Source of the DNA: Chitinophaga ginsengisegetis
GTDB lineage: Bacteria; Bacteroidota; Bacteroidia; Chitinophagales; Chitinophagaceae
Direction of reading: 5' to 3'
Length of the DNA stretch: 64,000 nucleotides
NCBI RefSeq assembly: GCF_900168065.1
Contig: NZ_FUZZ01000004.1
Span: 744,001-808,000 of the forward strand
Shown here: positions 16,430 through 25,395 of the stretch, piece after piece
Layout of the letters: each line of letters starts with the position of its first letter
Position numbering within the stretch: the first letter of the stretch is position 1
Program-made: the position numbers and the translations under genes
The notes under the pieces: model-generated
Databases searched by the model: none
What the model was told of the DNA's origin: nothing
The model's input: only the letters and a program-made list of their open reading frames with translations

Positions 16430-18058
16430 TTACTGGATAATGATTTTCTTCACGAGCCGTTTATTGTCGTGCATCACTTCCAGGATATAAGTGCCGTCGG
16501 CTATGCTGCCGGTATTTACGGTGAAGGTTTTTGCATTGGGTTGTTGCACAGCAACAGGCTGCATTCCTGCACTGACCAACGTGGCCCTTACCGGCGCCTT
16601 CGGGTTATAGTGCTGCAGGGTAACGGTAAATGCGCTGCCCGAGCGGATGGGATTGGGATATACATTGATAGCAGTGGCGGCAGCTTCTTCCGGAATGGCG
16701 CCATGCGTTTCTGCTACCGCTGCGGTGGTGCTGCTGATGGCTGCCAGTGCACTCACCACTCCATAGTTGAACGATTCCCAGGTACCGATAGTAGTTCTCC
16801 AGGAGCTCATTGCCTGGGTCCCATTTTCGGAACAGATGTAACCACCATTGTTGCATAGCAATGAAATGGTGCCGTTGCTGTTATTGATCCAGGTAAACTT
16901 TTCCCAGTCCTGGACACTGGTACGGTTACAGGTGATGGCCTGTGTCCCGTTTTCGGAAGATACATACTTGCCCTGGCTACGCAAAGCAATTTTGCCGCCA
17001 CCGGCATCTACCACGGTAAACTGCTCCCATCCCTGCGCACTGGTACGGTTGCAATTCATCGCCTGGGTGCCATTTTCGCCGCTAACATACAGGTTGTTGT
17101 TGCCACGCAGCCAGATAGTTTGCCCGACAGGTGCGTTGCCACCGGGGTTGCCGGTCCGTGCCAGCACTACTTCATGAATGGCCGATAGCAGCGAATTGGC
17201 CCCGGTGGCGTCCTGCGACAGCTCCCAGATCATTACGCCGCTTCCCTGGTCAAAAGCAAGATTGGTTTTTTGCCTGATGGTGGTAATCCCGTTGTAGCCT
17301 ACATTATCAAATACATCAGCATAAGGATTGGCGCCCCGCGCCACCAGCTGGGCAAATGACTCCCAGGTAGGGCGTCCGTAAAAAGGTACGCCCAGCACTG
17401 TTTTGGAAGCCGGCAGCCCGCGGCCGCGCCAGTAGTTCACCGACTGGGTAGCATAACTGTAAGTGGAGTGGTCGAAGTTATTGTAGTCGTAGGCCATGAG
17501 GTTATAAAAATCTACCAGCGCAAAGGCGCTGTTTAAGATACTGGCGCCGCCGGTGCCTACAATGGCGCCCGTGAGGAGCTTGCCCCTGTTATGCATTTCG
17601 GTGCTGAGCTGCGTCATCAACGTAATATAGTTATTGGCCGATGCGCCGGGGTCGGGATACTCCCAGTCGATATCTACTCCATCAAGACCATACTGGTTCA
17701 CGAAATTGATCATATTGGTCACGAAATTATTGCGGTAGGTGCTGTTGGCGGCCAGCGATTCAAAGCCGCTGTCGTTGCCATCGTTCCAGCCACCTACAGA
17801 TATCAGCACCTTTACATTATTGGCATGCGCAGTGCTCACCAGGCTTTGTAACTTCGTGGGATTGTCGATCGCCTGCAGGCCACCGGTACTGGTAGGCAGC
17901 AGGAATGCGTAATTGATATGCGTGAGCTTACTATACTGCACCTGGTTTACATTGCCGGCCCAGGAAGGCATATATCCAATAACGCGGAAAGGGGTTTGGG
18001 CAATAGTGTTAAACGCACAAACAAGGAGGATAGCTAACAGCTTTAGAAATGGTTTCAT
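16430..18058 (-). CDS. Secreted GH18 chitinase with beta-trefoil-like repeats and T9SS tail
   Basis: A 542-residue enzyme. Signal peptide to about residue 20. The GH18 barrel (~23-300) holds the DxxDxDxE motif as LDGVDIDWEYP, with the catalytic acid Glu133, and SVGGWNDG upstream. Residues ~305-425 contain three similar repeats with the core SENGTQAM.CNRTS..WE.F, which look like a fascin- or ricin-like beta-trefoil that may bind sugar. The tail (~455-542) is a type IX secretion sorting domain (INVYPNPIRSGSAFTVT, ending NKRLVKKIIIQ). It would be exported through the T9SS to attack chitin-like glycans, in keeping with a Chitinophaga-like host. Confidence 0.92.
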   Translation of the reverse strand: MKPFLKLLAILLVCAFNTIAQTPFRVIGYMPSWAGNVNQVQYSKLTHINYAFLLPTSTGGLQAIDNPTKLQSLVSTAHANNVKVLISVGGWNDGNDSGFESLAANSTYRNNFVTNMINFVNQYGLDGVDIDWEYPDPGASANNYITLMTQLSTEMHNRGKLLTGAIVGTGGASILNSAFALVDFYNLMAYDYNNFDHSTYSYATQSVNYWRGRGLPASKTVLGVPFYGRPTWESFAQLVARGANPYADVFDNVGYNGITTIRQKTNLAFDQGSGVMIWELSQDATGANSLLSAIHEVVLARTGNPGGNAPVGQTIWLRGNNNLYVSGENGTQAMNCNRTSAQGWEQFTVVDAGGGKIALRSQGKYVSSENGTQAITCNRTSVQDWEKFTWINNSNGTISLLCNNGGYICSENGTQAMSSWRTTIGTWESFNYGVVSALAAISSTTAAVAETHGAIPEEAAATAINVYPNPIRSGSAFTVTLQHYNPKAPVRATLVSAGMQPVAVQQPNAKTFTVNTGSIADGTYILEVMHDNKRLVKKIIIQ

Positions 18059-18101
18059 ACGGGTAGTTTTTTGGTTGAAAAGAAATGTGGATTAATCCTT
18101 T

Positions 18102-18109
18102 CAAAAGTA
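18102..18109 (-). promoter_or_regulatory. -7 promoter box of the chitinase gene
   Basis: TACTTTTG on the minus strand (18109 to 18102) matches TAnnTTTG exactly, 43 nt before the chitinase ATG. No TTTG is present at the expected -33 distance. Confidence 0.4.
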
Positions 18110-18239
18110 GGGGTTCACATAAAAGAACCGGCATCCGGCACTACGGCATTACTACGTCATGCGGAATATTTTCTTGTATTTAGCTGGTAATCAGCAAACG
18201 GAAGAAGAACTTCCTTATCTTTTCATCTAAATAACACCC

Positions 18240-19370
18240 GTGATAAACGATCCAAAGAAAGCGCTGCTGTTTCCCCTGTTCATCCTGCTCACCTTCATTT
18301 GCCAGGCACAGGACAACCGCATCCCTGCCCTGCCCCCTGCGCTTGAAATAAAAGTTCTTCAGGATCCCAGGCCGGTAGTAACCGGTGGTCATCCTGCACT
18401 CTTCTACGAAATTCATCTTACTAACTTCTCTCCCTCGCCCCTGCTCCTCACAAAAGTAGAAGCACAGGATGCGGCGAATACCAATACCCTGACAGTAATA
18501 AAAGAGAACGATCTGTTACAACGGATTGCTGCTCCCGGCGGCGCCACCATACCACCGGGCAATGTAGCGGTGCTGTTTGTGGAATACACATCTGCCGCTG
18601 GTCAATTCCCTGCTGAAATTATTCACCAGGTATCTTTCAAAAATACCCTTCGTGATACCACAACGGTATACACCATCACCGGCGCCAAAGCAAAACCTGT
18701 AACCGGGCCTGCCATTGTACTTGGTGCGCCGCTGAAAGGAGGCCCGTGGACGGCCATCTACAACCCTGCCTGGGCACGGGGACATCGCCGCGTGATCTTT
18801 GTAAAAGATGGCGTAGCGCGCATCCCCGGAAGATTTGCCATTGATTTTATAAAACTCGACAGTACCGGCAAAGTCGCCGCCGGCGATGACGACAGGATTG
18901 CTAACTGGTACGGCTATGGCGCAGCTATACTGGCCGTGGCGGATGGCGTTGTCAGTTCCACAAGAAACGATTTCCCGGAAAGCAACACATTATCCGGTCA
19001 CCCGGATTATGCCGCCCATCTGGCCACAGGCAATTATATCTCTTTAAAAATAGCGGAAAACACCTTCGTGTTTTATGAGCACCTGCAACCGGCAAGCATC
19101 GTTGTAAAAGCAGGCCAGCGGGTAAAGAAAGGAGATGTGATTGCCCGGCTGGGATTTACGGGACAGTCGACCGGGCCGCACCTTCACCTGCACGTGGCCA
19201 ACGCCGATGCGCCACTGGGTGCAGAAGGACTTCCTTTTGTATTTGAAAGATTTACTTTATCAGGCACTATTCCCGACTTTAACCAATTCGGCAACATTCC
19301 CTATATCAAACTTACGCAGCCCGTACATCATGAGCTTCCTGCTTCCAATAGTGTTATCACTTTTCCCTGA
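18240..19370 (+). CDS. M23-family (LytM-like) peptidase, exported
   Basis: A 376-residue protein with a GTG start and a signal peptide ending near CQAQ. The N-terminal ~150 residues are an all-beta region without a recognised name. The C-terminal M23 domain has His281 in FYEHLQPAS and the HxH pair in STGPHLHLHV (314-318). The first motif, usually HxxxD, reads RFAID (198-202), with Arg in place of the first zinc-binding His. It may still be active, as this variant might be subfamily-specific, or may be a regulatory pseudo-enzyme. It is divergent from the chitinase. Expected role: cell-wall peptide cleavage in the periplasm. Confidence 0.85.
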   Translation: MINDPKKALLFPLFILLTFICQAQDNRIPALPPALEIKVLQDPRPVVTGGHPALFYEIHLTNFSPSPLLLTKVEAQDAANTNTLTVIKENDLLQRIAAPGGATIPPGNVAVLFVEYTSAAGQFPAEIIHQVSFKNTLRDTTTVYTITGAKAKPVTGPAIVLGAPLKGGPWTAIYNPAWARGHRRVIFVKDGVARIPGRFAIDFIKLDSTGKVAAGDDDRIANWYGYGAAILAVADGVVSSTRNDFPESNTLSGHPDYAAHLATGNYISLKIAENTFVFYEHLQPASIVVKAGQRVKKGDVIARLGFTGQSTGPHLHLHVANADAPLGAEGLPFVFERFTLSGTIPDFNQFGNIPYIKLTQPVHHELPASNSVITFP

Positions 19371-19372
19371 AG

Positions 19373-20296
19373 CTATTTACGGTATTCCCTGGGCGTGATG
19401 CCTTCTGCCCTCTTAAACAATTTAATAAAGTAATTCAGGTTATTAAAACCCGACTGGTAGCACACATCCGTGATACTTAACGCCGGATCGGCCATGATCT
19501 GTTTTGCCTGCCGGATCCGCTCCCGCAGGATATATTCGAGCGGTGAAATACCATATTGCTCTTTAAACGCCTGGAAAAAAACAGAGCGGCTCATACAGGA
19601 TACTTTTGCCAACGCATCAATCGTGATCTTTTGGGTAAGATGTTCCTTGATATATTGCAACGCAGGTGTAAACCGGTGATCGCTCACTCCCACATCATTA
19701 ATGGCTACCAGGTTTTGTGTTTGTATAATACGTAATAATAAAAATTTCAGGGAGAGATCTGCCAGCGCATCCTTTGCAGGATCACTCTCCATGCTGATCC
19801 CGATCAGTTTATTCATACTGGCCGCCAGCTCTTTGTTATTTAAGAAGTGATACCGGCTGAAATTAAGCTGCCACTCAAATGGTGCTTCCCTGTTGGGATA
19901 CTGCTCATTCAGAAATGCCAGGTTCTTATTCACCATATCCCAGTCGAGCGCCAGGGTGGCGCACTGCACGGGATGCCGCTCATCCGCTTCCGGGAAATCC
20001 ACTTTCATTGATACCCCTTCCGGCAGGATCACACTTTCTCCCGGCAAAAAAAAGAACTCTTCAGATCCGGATAACGACATGATCTTTTTGCCCCGCATCA
20101 TACTGGACACTACCAGCCCGTTATACGACAATGCCACATTACTGCAGCGGTGAAAGGTTTCAAAGATGTTCAGCTCGCAGTGCTGTAAATTAAATACCCT
20201 GCGATGCTCTACCATCGTATCCAGCGAGGTGGCATCACTCAGGTTAATGGGAGAAAGATGGCATATCTGGTTCATGGTGGAATTTTTTATCGTCAT
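19373..20296 (-). CDS. AraC-family transcriptional regulator
   Basis: A 307-residue regulator. The N-terminal ~185 residues are a beta-rich sensing domain (EEFFFLPGESVILPEGVSMK). The C-terminal AraC domain has both helix-turn-helix units: ITIDALAKVSCMSRSVFFQA and LSITDVCYQSGFNNLNYFIK, ending RAEGITPREYRK. A second possible start is Met at 20275. It is divergent from the GlcG-like and formaldehyde dehydrogenase genes, with two inverted repeats between them, so it probably controls that pair and itself. Confidence 0.9.
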   Translation of the reverse strand: MTIKNSTMNQICHLSPINLSDATSLDTMVEHRRVFNLQHCELNIFETFHRCSNVALSYNGLVVSSMMRGKKIMSLSGSEEFFFLPGESVILPEGVSMKVDFPEADERHPVQCATLALDWDMVNKNLAFLNEQYPNREAPFEWQLNFSRYHFLNNKELAASMNKLIGISMESDPAKDALADLSLKFLLLRIIQTQNLVAINDVGVSDHRFTPALQYIKEHLTQKITIDALAKVSCMSRSVFFQAFKEQYGISPLEYILRERIRQAKQIMADPALSITDVCYQSGFNNLNYFIKLFKRAEGITPREYRK

Positions 20297-20314
20297 GCAC
20301 GTTTCCGCCTTATA

Positions 20315-20330
20315 AATTTATCGATAAATT
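20315..20330. promoter_or_regulatory. 16-bp palindrome upstream of the AraC gene
   Basis: AATTTATCGATAAATT is a perfect 16-bp palindrome 18 bp upstream of the AraC-family start codon, in the divergent region. It is a candidate autoregulatory operator or promoter overlap; no regulator is proven. Confidence 0.4.
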
Positions 20331-20406
20331 CCCGTTGGTTGAATGATCAATGAAATAAAAAATAGCATCGTTCTATCAATCAGGATAATCGTTCAATTTC
20401 CCCACC

Positions 20407-20427
20407 ACCAATATGCTTAATATTGGT
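20407..20427. promoter_or_regulatory. Inverted repeat upstream of the GlcG-like gene
   Basis: ACCAATAT and ATATTGGT (20407-20414, 20420-20427) form perfect 8-bp arms around a 5-nt centre, 25 bp before the ATG at 20453. It could be an operator for the divergent AraC regulator or a leader hairpin. It also argues against the TTG at 20423 as a start. Confidence 0.4.
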
Positions 20428-20452
20428 AATTCCTTCACCCAAAAATCCTGTT

Positions 20453-20854
20453 ATGAATATTACGCTAAAACAGGCGGAAGCTGTTATTGCTGCCGCTAAA
20501 GCAAAAGCCACAGAAATTAAAACACTGATGAACATTGCGGTAGTGGATGCAGGTACCAACCTCATCGCCTTTGCTCATATGGATGATGCCTGGCTGGGCT
20601 CAATAGACATCGCGCAGAAAAAAGCCCGCACTGCACGTTACTTCAATATGCCTACCGGCGAAATCGGTAAGCTGTCACAACCGGGCGGCTCCCTGTATAA
20701 TATAGAACACTCCAACGGAGGACTCATCACCTTTCCCGGCGGCGTACTAATCCGTAATGCAAAAAACGAAATCATTGGCGCCGTAGGCGTATCCGGCGAT
20801 TCGGTGGAAAACGATCATTTAGTGGCGCAGGCTGGCGCAGATGCAATTAAATAA
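20453..20854 (+). CDS. GlcG/HbpS-family protein
   Basis: About 133 residues from ATG 20453; the longer frame from TTG 20423 would begin inside an inverted repeat and is rejected. It shows the GlcG/HbpS pattern: LKQAEAVIAAAKAKA, MNIAVVDAGTNLIAFAHMDD, DIAQKKARTARYFNMPTGEI, then GGVLIRN....IGAVGVSGDSVENDH. Members can bind haem or small ligands, and many are of unknown function. It lies 18 bp before the formaldehyde dehydrogenase gene, so it likely acts with that enzyme, perhaps as an accessory protein. Confidence 0.88.
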   Translation: MNITLKQAEAVIAAAKAKATEIKTLMNIAVVDAGTNLIAFAHMDDAWLGSIDIAQKKARTARYFNMPTGEIGKLSQPGGSLYNIEHSNGGLITFPGGVLIRNAKNEIIGAVGVSGDSVENDHLVAQAGADAIK

Positions 20855-20872
20855 CTTCTAAAAAGATACAGT

Positions 20873-22063
20873 ATGTGTAAAAATCATGGCGTTGCTTATA
20901 TAGAACCCGGCGTGGTGGAAGTACGGGAAATTGAATACCCCAAACTGGCTTTGGGCGACCGTAAATGCGAACATGGCGTGATCCTGAAAATAGTATCCAC
21001 CAATATCTGCGGAAGCGATCAGCACATGGTGCGGGGACGCACCACCGCTCCTGCCGGGCTGGTACTCGGACATGAAATTACCGGCCTCGTCATTGAAGCC
21101 GGCAGGGACGTGGAGTTTATCAAAGTAGGCGATCTCGTTTCGGTGCCTTTCAATATTGCCTGCGGCCGATGCCGCAACTGCAAAGCAGGGCAAACAGGCA
21201 TCTGCCTGAATGTAAACCCTGCCCGCCCCGGCGCTGCTTATGGCTACGTAGACATGGGCGGATGGGTAGGCGGCCAGGCAGAATACGTAATGGTGCCGTA
21301 CGCCGATTTTAACCTGCTTAAATTCCCGGACAGCGACCAGGCAATGGAAAAGATCAGGGACCTCACCCTGCTGACGGATATTTTCCCCACCGGTTTTCAT
21401 GGCGCCGTTACCGCAGGCGTTGGCCCCGGCAGTATTGTGTATATCGCCGGCGCCGGTCCGGTAGGACTGGCATGCGCCGCCTCCTGTCACCTGCTGGGAG
21501 CGGCCGTAGTGATTGTGGGAGATATGATCGATGAACGGCTGGCACAGGCCAGGAGCTTTGGCTGCGAAACCATCGACCTGAAAAAAGAAGCTTCCCTCGC
21601 CGACCAGATTGCCGCTATCACCGGCACACCGGAAGTGGATTCCGCCGTGGATTGCGTGGGCTTTGAAGCCAAAGGACATGGACATAACAGCAATGTGGAA
21701 CAACCTGCCACGGTGCTGAATTCAATTATGGAAATTACCCGCGCAGGTGGACAACTGGGCGTACCCGGACTATACGTTACCGGCGATCCCGGCGCAGTAG
21801 ATGAAGCCGCCAAAAAAGGCAGCCTGAGCATCCGCATCGGGCTGGGCTGGGCAAAATCACACTCCATTCATACCGGTCAGTGCCCTGTGATGAAATACCA
21901 TCGCCAGCTCATGAACGCCATCCTGTATGATAAGGTAAAAATAGCGGCGGCTGTGAATGTGGAAGTGATCACCCTCAACGACTCTGTAAGAGGCTACCAC
22001 GATTTTGATAAAGGCGCAGCGAAAAAGTTTGTGATTGATCCGCACGGCATGATTAGGGCGTAA
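20873..22063 (+). CDS. fdhA: Formaldehyde dehydrogenase, glutathione-independent
   Basis: A 396-residue zinc-dependent, NAD-linked medium-chain dehydrogenase that oxidises formaldehyde to formate without added glutathione. It follows the Pseudomonas putida FdhA pattern from end to end: STNICGSDQHMVRGRTTA, VLGHEITG (catalytic-zinc region), the structural-zinc cysteines in CGRCRNCKAGQTGIC, YGYVDMGGWVGGQAEYV, the dinucleotide loop AGAGPVGLA, and GLGWAKSHSIHTGQCPVMKY. Length is normal. It is co-transcribed with the GlcG-like gene and ends at a strong terminator. Expected role: detoxification of formaldehyde or related aldehydes in the cytoplasm. Confidence 0.95.
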   Translation: MCKNHGVAYIEPGVVEVREIEYPKLALGDRKCEHGVILKIVSTNICGSDQHMVRGRTTAPAGLVLGHEITGLVIEAGRDVEFIKVGDLVSVPFNIACGRCRNCKAGQTGICLNVNPARPGAAYGYVDMGGWVGGQAEYVMVPYADFNLLKFPDSDQAMEKIRDLTLLTDIFPTGFHGAVTAGVGPGSIVYIAGAGPVGLACAASCHLLGAAVVIVGDMIDERLAQARSFGCETIDLKKEASLADQIAAITGTPEVDSAVDCVGFEAKGHGHNSNVEQPATVLNSIMEITRAGGQLGVPGLYVTGDPGAVDEAAKKGSLSIRIGLGWAKSHSIHTGQCPVMKYHRQLMNAILYDKVKIAAAVNVEVITLNDSVRGYHDFDKGAAKKFVIDPHGMIRA

Positions 22064-22080
22064 TAAACGGGAACATGTAA

Positions 22081-22116
22081 CAATGGCCGCCTGTAAGAGG
22101 CGGCCATTGCTGTTTT
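22081..22116 (+). terminator. Terminator after fdhA
   Basis: A perfect 11-bp stem (22081-22091 with 22099-22109), a 7-nt loop and a following TGTTTTAT tail. It ends the GlcG-fdhA unit and may also block transcription from the convergent MFS gene. Confidence 0.8.
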
Positions 22117-22150
22117 ATAAAGATATTTTAAAATAGTATATCCCTTCCCG

Positions 22151-23428
22151 TTAGTGCATGGGCGTACTGCTCAGGTCTTTGCTGCCAATCACCTCCGCTA
22201 ACTCCGGATGCTCCTTCTTTTCGCGGCTCAGCACCTTATGGATAATAACGATACTGAGTAAAATACATACGGCGCCTATCAGGAAATGTACGCCAGGCAA
22301 ATGGAACGGCGCCCGGGCTGACGTAAAATACGCAAAGGTGCCATTCATGATCAGTGGACCGATAATAGTGGTAAGACTCATCAAACTGGTCAGCGCGCCT
22401 TGCAGTTCCCCCTGCTGGTTAGCCGGTACATGACCCGATATCACCGACTGTAACGAAGGTCCGCAAATCCCACCCAAACAATATGGAATCAGGAAAACAA
22501 ACATCATCCATCCCTGCGTGGCAAAGCCAAATAATACCAATCCAACGGCGTAAAGCGCCAGCCCGAGATAAATACTTTTTTCATTACCGATTCTCGGGTT
22601 AATCACTCTTGTTAATCCCGCCTGTACGGCTCCTACCAGTACTCCCACTACTGCGAGGGAAATACCCACCATTTTCTCACTCCAGTTAAAATTATAAATG
22701 GTAAAGAAATTCCAGTTACTCTGTACTGCCTGTGCGCCCAGGTAAATAAGAAAAAAGCCAAATGCCAGTCCGCCTATTTCCGGATGCCTGGTTAAAAATT
22801 TCAGCGAACCAAAGGGATTAGCCCTTTTCCATTCAAACGGGCGGCGGTTTTCTTTACTTAAAGATTCCGGCAGGAAAAAGTATCCCCATATACAGTTCAC
22901 CAAACATAATACTGCGGCGGCATAAAAAGGAGCCCGGATACCCCAGTTCGCCAGCAATGCGCCCAACGCCGGACCCAATACAAAGCCCAACCCGAAGGCG
23001 GCGCCTATCAGTCCAAAGTTCTTTGCCCTGGAAGTTTCATCAATACTTACATCGGCAATGTAAGCCGTAGCGGTGGTGAAGCTGGCGCCTGTAATACCGG
23101 CAATAATACGTCCTGCAAACAACCATCCATACGCAGGGGCTAATGCGAGAATAATGTAATCGATCCCAAAACCCAACAGGGAAAGTAACAATACAGGCCG
23201 GCGGCCGTATTTATCACTCAGGTTACCGATCACCGGGGAAAATAAAAACTGTGTGATCGCAAAAACGGATAACAACAACGCGCCATAAGTACTGGCCTCG
23301 TTAACGGGGATGTGTTTTAACTGTGCAATGAGGTCGGCCATTACGGGAATAATCAATCCCCATCCCATTACATCAATTAATAGCGTAACAAAAATAAAGC
23401 TGATAGCGGCCTTTCTGGATGTGTGCAT
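22151..23428 (-). CDS. TetA-like MFS efflux transporter
   Basis: About 425 residues from Met at 23428 (MHTSRKAAISFIFVTLLIDV); an upstream start at 23500 would add 24 basic residues and is less likely. Twelve membrane segments and the signature between TM2 and TM3, GNLSDKYGRRPVLLLSLLGF, then DYIILALAPAYGWLFAGRII, identify the drug:H+ antiporter family that includes the TetA tetracycline pumps. The substrate is not defined; chromosomal members need not confer resistance. It is separated from the upstream GH39 gene by 255 bp holding a large inverted repeat, so it is probably separately controlled. Confidence 0.88.
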   Translation of the reverse strand: MHTSRKAAISFIFVTLLIDVMGWGLIIPVMADLIAQLKHIPVNEASTYGALLLSVFAITQFLFSPVIGNLSDKYGRRPVLLLSLLGFGIDYIILALAPAYGWLFAGRIIAGITGASFTTATAYIADVSIDETSRAKNFGLIGAAFGLGFVLGPALGALLANWGIRAPFYAAAVLCLVNCIWGYFFLPESLSKENRRPFEWKRANPFGSLKFLTRHPEIGGLAFGFFLIYLGAQAVQSNWNFFTIYNFNWSEKMVGISLAVVGVLVGAVQAGLTRVINPRIGNEKSIYLGLALYAVGLVLFGFATQGWMMFVFLIPYCLGGICGPSLQSVISGHVPANQQGELQGALTSLMSLTTIIGPLIMNGTFAYFTSARAPFHLPGVHFLIGAVCILLSIVIIHKVLSREKKEHPELAEVIGSKDLSSTPMH

Positions 23429-23561
23429 ATTGGTGATTTTGTATAATAACCGATAGATCTCTGGCGGATGTTTTTTCTTTCTCACAACGGGTATCCTCAT
23501 CCGGGTTCAAATATAGACACCCCTGTTTTTTAATAGAAAAACTTTCCGGTCAGGATCATCA

Positions 23562-23615
23562 TTCTACCGGTAAAACACTTGATTTTACCGGTAGAAATGT
23601 ATAGGCACAAAGATA
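23562..23615 (-). promoter_or_regulatory. Inverted-repeat operator and possible promoter of the TetA-like gene
   Basis: Two 14-bp arms (23562-23575 and 23583-23596), perfect inverted copies with a 7-nt centre; each arm contains the smaller palindrome TACCGGTA. On the minus strand TATCTTTG (23615-23608) matches the -7 consensus and would start transcription about 5 nt before the repeat, placing a repressor site just after the start. A second -7 match, TATATTTG, lies at 23515-23508. There is no T-run, so a terminator is less likely. Confidence 0.5.
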
Positions 23616-23683
23616 TTTAGTTCATTGTCAAATGAAAGGGCGAAATAAGACAATAAAGGGGGAGTTTGCGACAGAAATAAATG

Positions 23684-25375
23684 TTACCACGTTAGTTGGA
23701 GCAACGATACTCCTTGTCCGGGTAAATCATTTGGCACTACTATTTCACCATTTTCCGGTTGCAGCCATGCGGGTGATGACAGCAACTGTAGCTGTCCCGC
23801 GCTTTCCAGCTGTGCGATCTGTGAAGCATCCGGGTGCTGAGGCGATCCCATTTTCTTCCAGGCTTCGTATGCATTGCTATGCGCGGCATCAATCCGGTAA
23901 TGCTTTAGTAATACACGGGTGGCGGGCAGTCCTTTTATTTTTATTTTTACGGGAGATGATTGTGCCGGAATAATGTTGTCGTCATGATAGTTCCACACCA
24001 TTACGCTAACGCTATGCTCATCACCGGCCGCCAACGCATTAATATCCCGCTTTGCCCCACGTACGCTGCTGTCGAGGATTTGCCGGTAATCATAATTGGT
24101 AGCCCCGCTCACCTCCAGCCTGTTGCCCTGCATCAGGCCAAACATCCTGAATACATTTAAAACGGGTTTATCCACGCCGTTGGTAGCCAGGTCGCGGAAA
24201 CCCGCAAACCAGGGCTGGTCTTCAAATTCAAAGGCCCAGGTAACAGCGCCTGCCAGGTTTACGCCACGGGCAGCCGCCAGGTCGTACTTACGCGCAAAAG
24301 AGGCGGCAGTATAACTTGAATACATAGTACCATTACGATACGCATTGGCAGGATGAAATGCTTCTGAACACGCGGCGCATCCTTCCGGATCGGATTCACC
24401 GATAATGATAGGCAGCTTCTTCAGCGATGGATAAGAGGCCACTATTTCAAACCCTTTATCGATATCACGCAGTTGTGCAGCCATGTTCATCTGTACCATT
24501 CCATTCACCACTTTGGGCGCACCTTTCGCGTGAAAGGTGATCACGTCCAGCGGCGCGCCGGTTTTGCCGGTAGCATAGTTCTTACCGCTCACCACGTGAT
24601 CCAGGAACGTTTTAAAAAACCTGGCAGATACATCCCAGTTAGGCCCTGTTACCTCCGGACCGCCAATCCTGGCAGTGGGTAGTGCGCGTTTCACGGCATC
24701 TGCCGTGTAATCATACAGCTTAATATATTCTTCGGTCGTACCTTTCCAGTAACCGATATTAGGTTCATTCCACAACTCCCAGTACCAGCTTTCCACTTCT
24801 GCTTTTCCATAACGCGCTACGGAATGCTTTACCCACTCATATACCAGTGTTGCAAATTTCTGATAGTCTTTCGGAGGATAGGCCCAGCCGGTAAATATAT
24901 CGCCATACTTGTTATCCGGCTGCCAGTGATGCCGGTACGGCGACGGCTTCACAGATAATGCCTCCGGCATAAACCCGATCTGTGCAATAGGCTTCATGCC
25001 GCGTTCTATAAACGTGTCAAATATCTTATCAATGATCGTCCAGCTGTATACGGGGTTCCCGCTGGCGTCTTCGGTATAGGCATTGGTGGAGCCCCATTTC
25101 AGCGCAGCCGTACCATCGCCGGTTACCAGCAGGCTATGTACCCGCACGTATACCGGTACTTTACTCAATGCGGCAATTTCCGTCAGTAATTTCTTACCAT
25201 CTTTCATATAGGTATAGTTGGGCTCATCGTAGCCAAACCAGGCCCATATGGGTTTCAGGGGTCCTTTATTTTTGCGGGCATCTACTCCTATCAACAGGGT
25301 GTCCTGCTGCGCGTTACCCGGCAATGCCGGCAAAAGCAGTAAGAACATAAACAGGTGCAACAGGTATTTCTGCAT
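23684..25375 (-). CDS. Secreted GH39-like glycoside hydrolase
   Basis: A 563-residue exported enzyme (signal peptide cut near GNAQ) with a clan GH-A barrel. The general acid/base is Glu204 in WELWNEPNIGYW, and the probable nucleophile is Glu327 in PIIIGESDPEG. The pattern fits GH39 (beta-xylosidase or iduronidase-like); a beta-rich domain follows from about residue 455. It is the last gene of the long SusCD-led run, 20 bp after the MFS gene upstream, so it may process the glycan taken up by that locus. Substrate is unknown. Confidence 0.82.
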   Translation of the reverse strand: MQKYLLHLFMFLLLLPALPGNAQQDTLLIGVDARKNKGPLKPIWAWFGYDEPNYTYMKDGKKLLTEIAALSKVPVYVRVHSLLVTGDGTAALKWGSTNAYTEDASGNPVYSWTIIDKIFDTFIERGMKPIAQIGFMPEALSVKPSPYRHHWQPDNKYGDIFTGWAYPPKDYQKFATLVYEWVKHSVARYGKAEVESWYWELWNEPNIGYWKGTTEEYIKLYDYTADAVKRALPTARIGGPEVTGPNWDVSARFFKTFLDHVVSGKNYATGKTGAPLDVITFHAKGAPKVVNGMVQMNMAAQLRDIDKGFEIVASYPSLKKLPIIIGESDPEGCAACSEAFHPANAYRNGTMYSSYTAASFARKYDLAAARGVNLAGAVTWAFEFEDQPWFAGFRDLATNGVDKPVLNVFRMFGLMQGNRLEVSGATNYDYRQILDSSVRGAKRDINALAAGDEHSVSVMVWNYHDDNIIPAQSSPVKIKIKGLPATRVLLKHYRIDAAHSNAYEAWKKMGSPQHPDASQIAQLESAGQLQLLSSPAWLQPENGEIVVPNDLPGQGVSLLQLTW

Positions 25376-25395
25376 GATCAGTTATTTTCTTGTTA

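Noticed and set aside
20858..21703. 281-codon open frame on the minus strand
   Set aside because: Antisense to fdhA, which is recognised over its full length.
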